In this document: positions 6,593-8,355 of the stretch, in pieces
Numbering within the stretch: position 1 is the stretch's first letter
Layout of the letters: each line of letters begins with the position of its first letter
Source: an uncultured Propionibacteriaceae bacterium
Lineage (GTDB): Bacteria > Actinomycetota > Actinomycetes > Propionibacteriales > Propionibacteriaceae
Reading direction: 5' to 3'
Assembly (NCBI GenBank): GCA_936941515.1
Contig: CAKZJI010000307.1
Span: 1 to 8,355 of the forward strand
DNA: 8,355 bases
Notes under the pieces: model-generated
What the model was told of the DNA's origin: nothing
What the model saw: the letters and a program-made list of their open reading frames with translations, nothing else
Database searches by the model: none
Program-made: the position numbers and the translations under genes

Positions 6593-7993
6593 ATGCTGAG
6601 CAACTTCATCAACGCCACCTACATCGCCGCAGGGCTGATGTTCATCCTTGCCCTGGCCGGCCTCAGCAGACACGAGACTGCGAAGAAGGGCAATGCCTTC
6701 GGCATCCTCGGCATGGTTTTCGCACTGGTCGCCACGAACTACTACATCGCCCACGATGATCTTGTCGCCGGCAAACCCGACTGGACCTCTGCCGCACTGC
6801 TCCTCGGAGCTGTCGCCATCGGCGCCTCCATCGGGGTCTGGAAGGCCCGCAAAGTCGAGATGACCGGCATGCCGGAGCTCATCGCGCTGCTGCACAGCTT
6901 CGTTGGGGCCGCGGCGGTGCTGGTGGGTTTCAACGTCCATATGGAGGCCCAGAATGCGGATGTCATCCACTCCGTCGAGGTGGTGCTCGGCGTGTTCATC
7001 GGCGCCGTCACCTTCACTGGCTCCCTGGTCGCTTGGGGCAAGCTCAACGGACGCATGGCCTCGAAACCGCTGGTTCTGCCCGGGCGGCACTGGCTGAATC
7101 TGCTGATGCTCGTGGCCACGGCCGGCTTCGGCTGGTGGTATGTGGTGTCCCTCTCGCTGGTTCCGCTGGCGCTGGTCACCCTGATCTCCCTGGTGCTCGG
7201 ATTCCACTTGGTGGCGGCCATCGGCGGAGCCGACATGCCCGTCGTCGTGTCGATGCTCAACTCCTACTCGGGATGGGCCGCCGCGTTCAGCGGTTTCATG
7301 CTCGGCAACAACATCCTCATCATCACCGGGGCCCTGGTCGGGGCCTCTGGCGCGATCCTGTCCTACATCATGTGCCGGGCCATGAACAGGTCCTTCGTCT
7401 CCGTGATCCTCGGTGGCTTCGGGGATGCACCAGCCGTTGAGAGCGGGGAGGTGGGGGAATACCGGGAGGTGTCCGCCACCGATGTGGCGTCGCTGTTGTC
7501 GGAGGCCACGTCAGTGGTGATCGCACCCGGCTACGGCATGGCCGTCGCCCAGGCCCAGTACCCCGTGGCGGACCTCACCTCCAGGCTTCGGGAGCGCGGC
7601 ATCACGGTGCGGTTCGCCATCCACCCGGTCGCGGGGCGGCTGCCTGGGCACATGAATGTGCTGCTGGCCGAAGCCAAGGTGCCCTACGACATTGTCTTGG
7701 AGATGGATGAGATCAACGACGACTTCGCCGACACCGACGTCGTCTTGGTCATCGGCGCCAACGACACCGTCAATCCCGCCGCGAACGAACCCGGATCCCC
7801 GATCTCCGGGATGCCGGTGCTGAAGGTGTGGGAGGCCGGGAAGGTCGTGGTGTTCAAACGCTCCATGAACGCCGGCTACGCAGGTGTGCAGAACCCCCTG
7901 TTCTTCAACGACAACTCGGTGATGTGCTTTGGCGACGCGAAGGCGACGGTGCAGGCGATCCTGTCGGAGCTACCCGCCAACGTCACCCCCTGA
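6593..7993 (+). CDS. pntB: Proton-translocating NAD(P) transhydrogenase, subunit beta
   Basis: This is the beta subunit of the transhydrogenase, carrying most of the membrane proton channel and the NADP(H)-binding domain III. The 466-aa length is close to that of E. coli PntB (462). Residues 1 to about 270 hold eight to nine membrane segments. H101 in [13 protein letters not shown] corresponds to the channel histidine H91 of E. coli, and D214 in [19 protein letters not shown] to the conserved D213. Domain III (about 295-460) shows [12 protein letters not shown] (311-322), [18 protein letters not shown] (344-361), [10 protein letters not shown] (386-395) and [16 protein letters not shown] (422-437), the NADP-binding loops. 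GGAAGG (6579-6584) lies 8 nt before the ATG, and the 3-bp gap after pntA indicates co-translation. The stop is followed directly by the interleaved inverted repeats at 7994-8048. Confidence 0.97.
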   Translation: MLSNFINATYIAAGLMFILALAGLSRHETAKKGNAFGILGMVFALVATNYYIAHDDLVAGKPDWTSAALLLGAVAIGASIGVWKARKVEMTGMPELIALLHSFVGAAAVLVGFNVHMEAQNADVIHSVEVVLGVFIGAVTFTGSLVAWGKLNGRMASKPLVLPGRHWLNLLMLVATAGFGWWYVVSLSLVPLALVTLISLVLGFHLVAAIGGADMPVVVSMLNSYSGWAAAFSGFMLGNNILIITGALVGASGAILSYIMCRAMNRSFVSVILGGFGDAPAVESGEVGEYREVSATDVASLLSEATSVVIAPGYGMAVAQAQYPVADLTSRLRERGITVRFAIHPVAGRLPGHMNVLLAEAKVPYDIVLEMDEINDDFADTDVVLVIGANDTVNPAANEPGSPISGMPVLKVWEAGKVVVFKRSMNAGYAGVQNPLFFNDNSVMCFGDAKATVQAILSELPANVTP

Positions 7994-8048
7994 CGCAGGG
8001 AGTCGTATCCACCGTTGACGGGCTCCCTGCGCGGGCCGCCAACGGTGG
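7994..8048 (+). terminator. Interleaved inverted repeats (A-B-A'-B') after pntB, possible terminator or pseudoknot
   Basis: Arm A CGCAGGGAG (7994-8002) pairs perfectly with A' CTCCCTGCG (8023-8031), extended inward by U-G (8003/8022) and C-G (8004/8021). Arm B CCACCGTTG (8009-8017) lies in the A loop and pairs perfectly with B' CAACGGTGG (8040-8048), outside the A hairpin. Both stems are 9 bp or longer. The order permits an H-type pseudoknot with loops of 6, 5 and 8 nt, or two alternative hairpins. It begins at the first base after the pntB stop, so it would sit at the 3' end of the pntAB message. There is no T-run. Termination is the simplest reading, but the topology is unusual for it. Confidence 0.55.
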
Positions 8049-8053
8049 GGCTC

Positions 8054-8083
8054 TTGCCCTGATGCACTGCACTGGACTAGCCT
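8054..8083 (+). promoter_or_regulatory. Candidate promoter of the leader peptide/ABC-F unit
   Basis: TTGCCC (8054-8059) as -35 and TAGCCT (8078-8083, TANNNT form) as -10 are separated by 18 nt. A start near 8090 would give a short 5' end of about 18 nt before the leader ATG, retaining AAGGAG at 8097-8102. There is no AT-rich block just upstream of the -35, so WhiB7-type control is not suggested. Confidence 0.4.
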
Positions 8084-8107
8084 TTCTGCCCCGACTAAGG
8101 AGAAAGA

Positions 8108-8131
8108 ATGACTGATCACGTGGTTCTCTGA
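8108..8131 (+). CDS. Leader peptide MTDHVVL upstream of ABC-F ATPase
   Basis: A 7-codon ORF, ATG ACT GAT CAC GTG GTT CTC TGA, has the strongest ribosome binding site in the window: AAGGAG at 8097-8102, 5 nt before the ATG. So short a frame with so good a start signal, 63 bp ahead of an ABC-F gene and followed by competing hairpins, fits an upstream ORF sensing ribosome stalling, as known for erm, cat and several ABC-F antibiotic-resistance genes. The peptide itself is not a known arrest sequence that I recognise. It shares M-x-x-H-V-x-L with the N-terminus of the ABC-F protein (MPSHVSL). Function is inferred from layout. Confidence 0.65.
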   Translation: MTDHVVL

Positions 8132-8190
8132 CCCGCGCTGACGCCGTGGAGCGCCGCCCCGGCTCAGCGTCTCCCGCTGACCGATCGGAG
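8126..8190 (+). promoter_or_regulatory. Putative translational attenuator with mutually exclusive hairpins
   Basis: Segment 1 CGCTGA (8136-8141) pairs with segment 2 TCAGCG (8164-8169), strengthened by GCC (8143-8145) with GGC (8161-8163) across one bulged C and a G-U at 8135/8170. Segment 3 CGCTGA (8175-8180) repeats segment 1 and can also pair with segment 2, leaving loop TCTCC. With 1:2 formed, CTCC (8171-8174) is free to pair with the ABC-F Shine-Dalgarno GGAG (8187-8190). With 2:3 formed, CTCC is held in the loop and the GGAG is open. The leader end CTCTGA (8126-8131) can also pair with TCGGAG (8185-8190) with one G-U. A ribosome paused with Leu7 in the P-site would cover to about 8141, exactly masking segment 1. 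The pairings are read from the sequence; switching is inference. No T-run follows, so control of translation is favoured over termination. Confidence 0.6.
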
Positions 8191-8194
8191 TTCC

Positions 8195-8355
8195 ATGCCC
8201 TCACACGTCTCTCTTTCTCACGTCTTCTTCACCTGGCCTGATGGCGAATCCTGCTTGAGCGACGTCACAGTCGCCTTCCCACCCGGGACGACCGGTCTGG
8301 TGGGGTCCAACGGATCCGGCAAGACAACGCTGCTGCGCCTGATCACCGGCGACCT
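8195..8355 (+). CDS. ABC-F family ATPase, N-terminal fragment (3' end outside window)
   Basis: Only the first 53 complete codons are present; the frame is open at the window end. The start ATG at 8195 has GGAG (8187-8190) 4 nt upstream. The N-terminus MPSHVSLSHVFFTWPDG followed by LSDVTVAFPPGTTGLVG and the Walker A motif G37-SNGSGK-T44 is that of a nucleotide-binding domain with no membrane segment before it. This fits actinobacterial ABC-F proteins, which act on the ribosome and include antibiotic-resistance (target protection) factors, rather than a transporter ATPase. The second domain, the inter-domain linker and the signature motif are off the window, so the subfamily cannot be fixed. 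The leader ORF and switchable hairpins upstream favour an inducible resistance-type ABC-F. An ordinary ABC transporter ATPase remains possible. Confidence 0.8.
   Translation, partial: MPSHVSLSHVFFTWPDGESCLSDVTVAFPPGTTGLVGSNGSGKTTLLRLITGD

Noticed and set aside
5438..7207. Long open frame on the - strand (589 codons) opposite pntA-pntB
   Set aside because: It lies opposite two unmistakable genes, is rich in His, Asp, Gly, Glu and Gln with low complexity, and reflects GC-rich third positions read antisense. No protein family is recognisable.
1..8355. tRNA or rRNA genes, CRISPR arrays, insertion sequences
   Set aside because: No cloverleaf-like segments, evenly spaced repeats, transposase motifs or terminal inverted repeats were found on either strand.

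Overview
This 8.4 kb, GC-rich window has the gene content and codon use of an actinobacterium. GTG starts, 4-bp GTGA overlaps, actinobacterial-style Men proteins and a 'SWPDG'-like ABC-F N-terminus suggest a Propionibacteriaceae-like organism, but that family assignment is inference. All real genes are on the + strand.

Region 1 (2-4170) is a tight menaquinone (vitamin K2) operon, menE(3' part)-menA-menC-menD. Together the four enzymes form 2-succinyl-5-enolpyruvyl-6-hydroxy-3-cyclohexene-1-carboxylate (SEPHCHC) (MenD), make o-succinylbenzoate (MenC), activate it with CoA (MenE), and prenylate 1,4-dihydroxy-2-naphthoate in the membrane (MenA). The genes are coupled: menA/menC and menC/menD overlap by 4 bp. 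MenE and menA are separated by 7 bp and bridged by a 4-codon mini-ORF.

Region 2 (4171-5056) holds one small unrecognised soluble protein gene (4218-4673) with a good ribosome binding site. It is followed by about 380 bp without a convincing gene. The first half of that stretch has three tandem hairpins, the last with a perfect 9-bp stem. At its end a TANNNT -10 element is placed so that pntA could be transcribed as a leaderless mRNA.

Region 3 (5057-7993) is pntA-pntB, encoding both subunits of the proton-translocating NAD(P) transhydrogenase in the two-polypeptide, E. coli-like layout. The men and pnt products both serve membrane redox metabolism, but the sequence gives no sign that they share a transcript. 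Right after the pntB stop lie two perfect 9-bp inverted repeats interleaved as A-B-A'-B', a pseudoknot-capable or mutually exclusive arrangement.

Region 4 (about 8050-8355) is the most interesting part. A promoter-like element is followed by a strong Shine-Dalgarno, a 7-codon ORF (MTDHVVL), and then the start of an ABC-F ATPase gene cut by the window end. Between the two lie three segments, CGCTGA - TCAGCG - CGCTGA. The middle one can pair with either neighbour, and an anti-Shine-Dalgarno CTCC lies beside the third. This is the layout of a ribosome-stalling translational attenuator such as those controlling antibiotic-resistance genes, and it suggests that the ABC-F protein is inducible by a ribosome-targeting drug.
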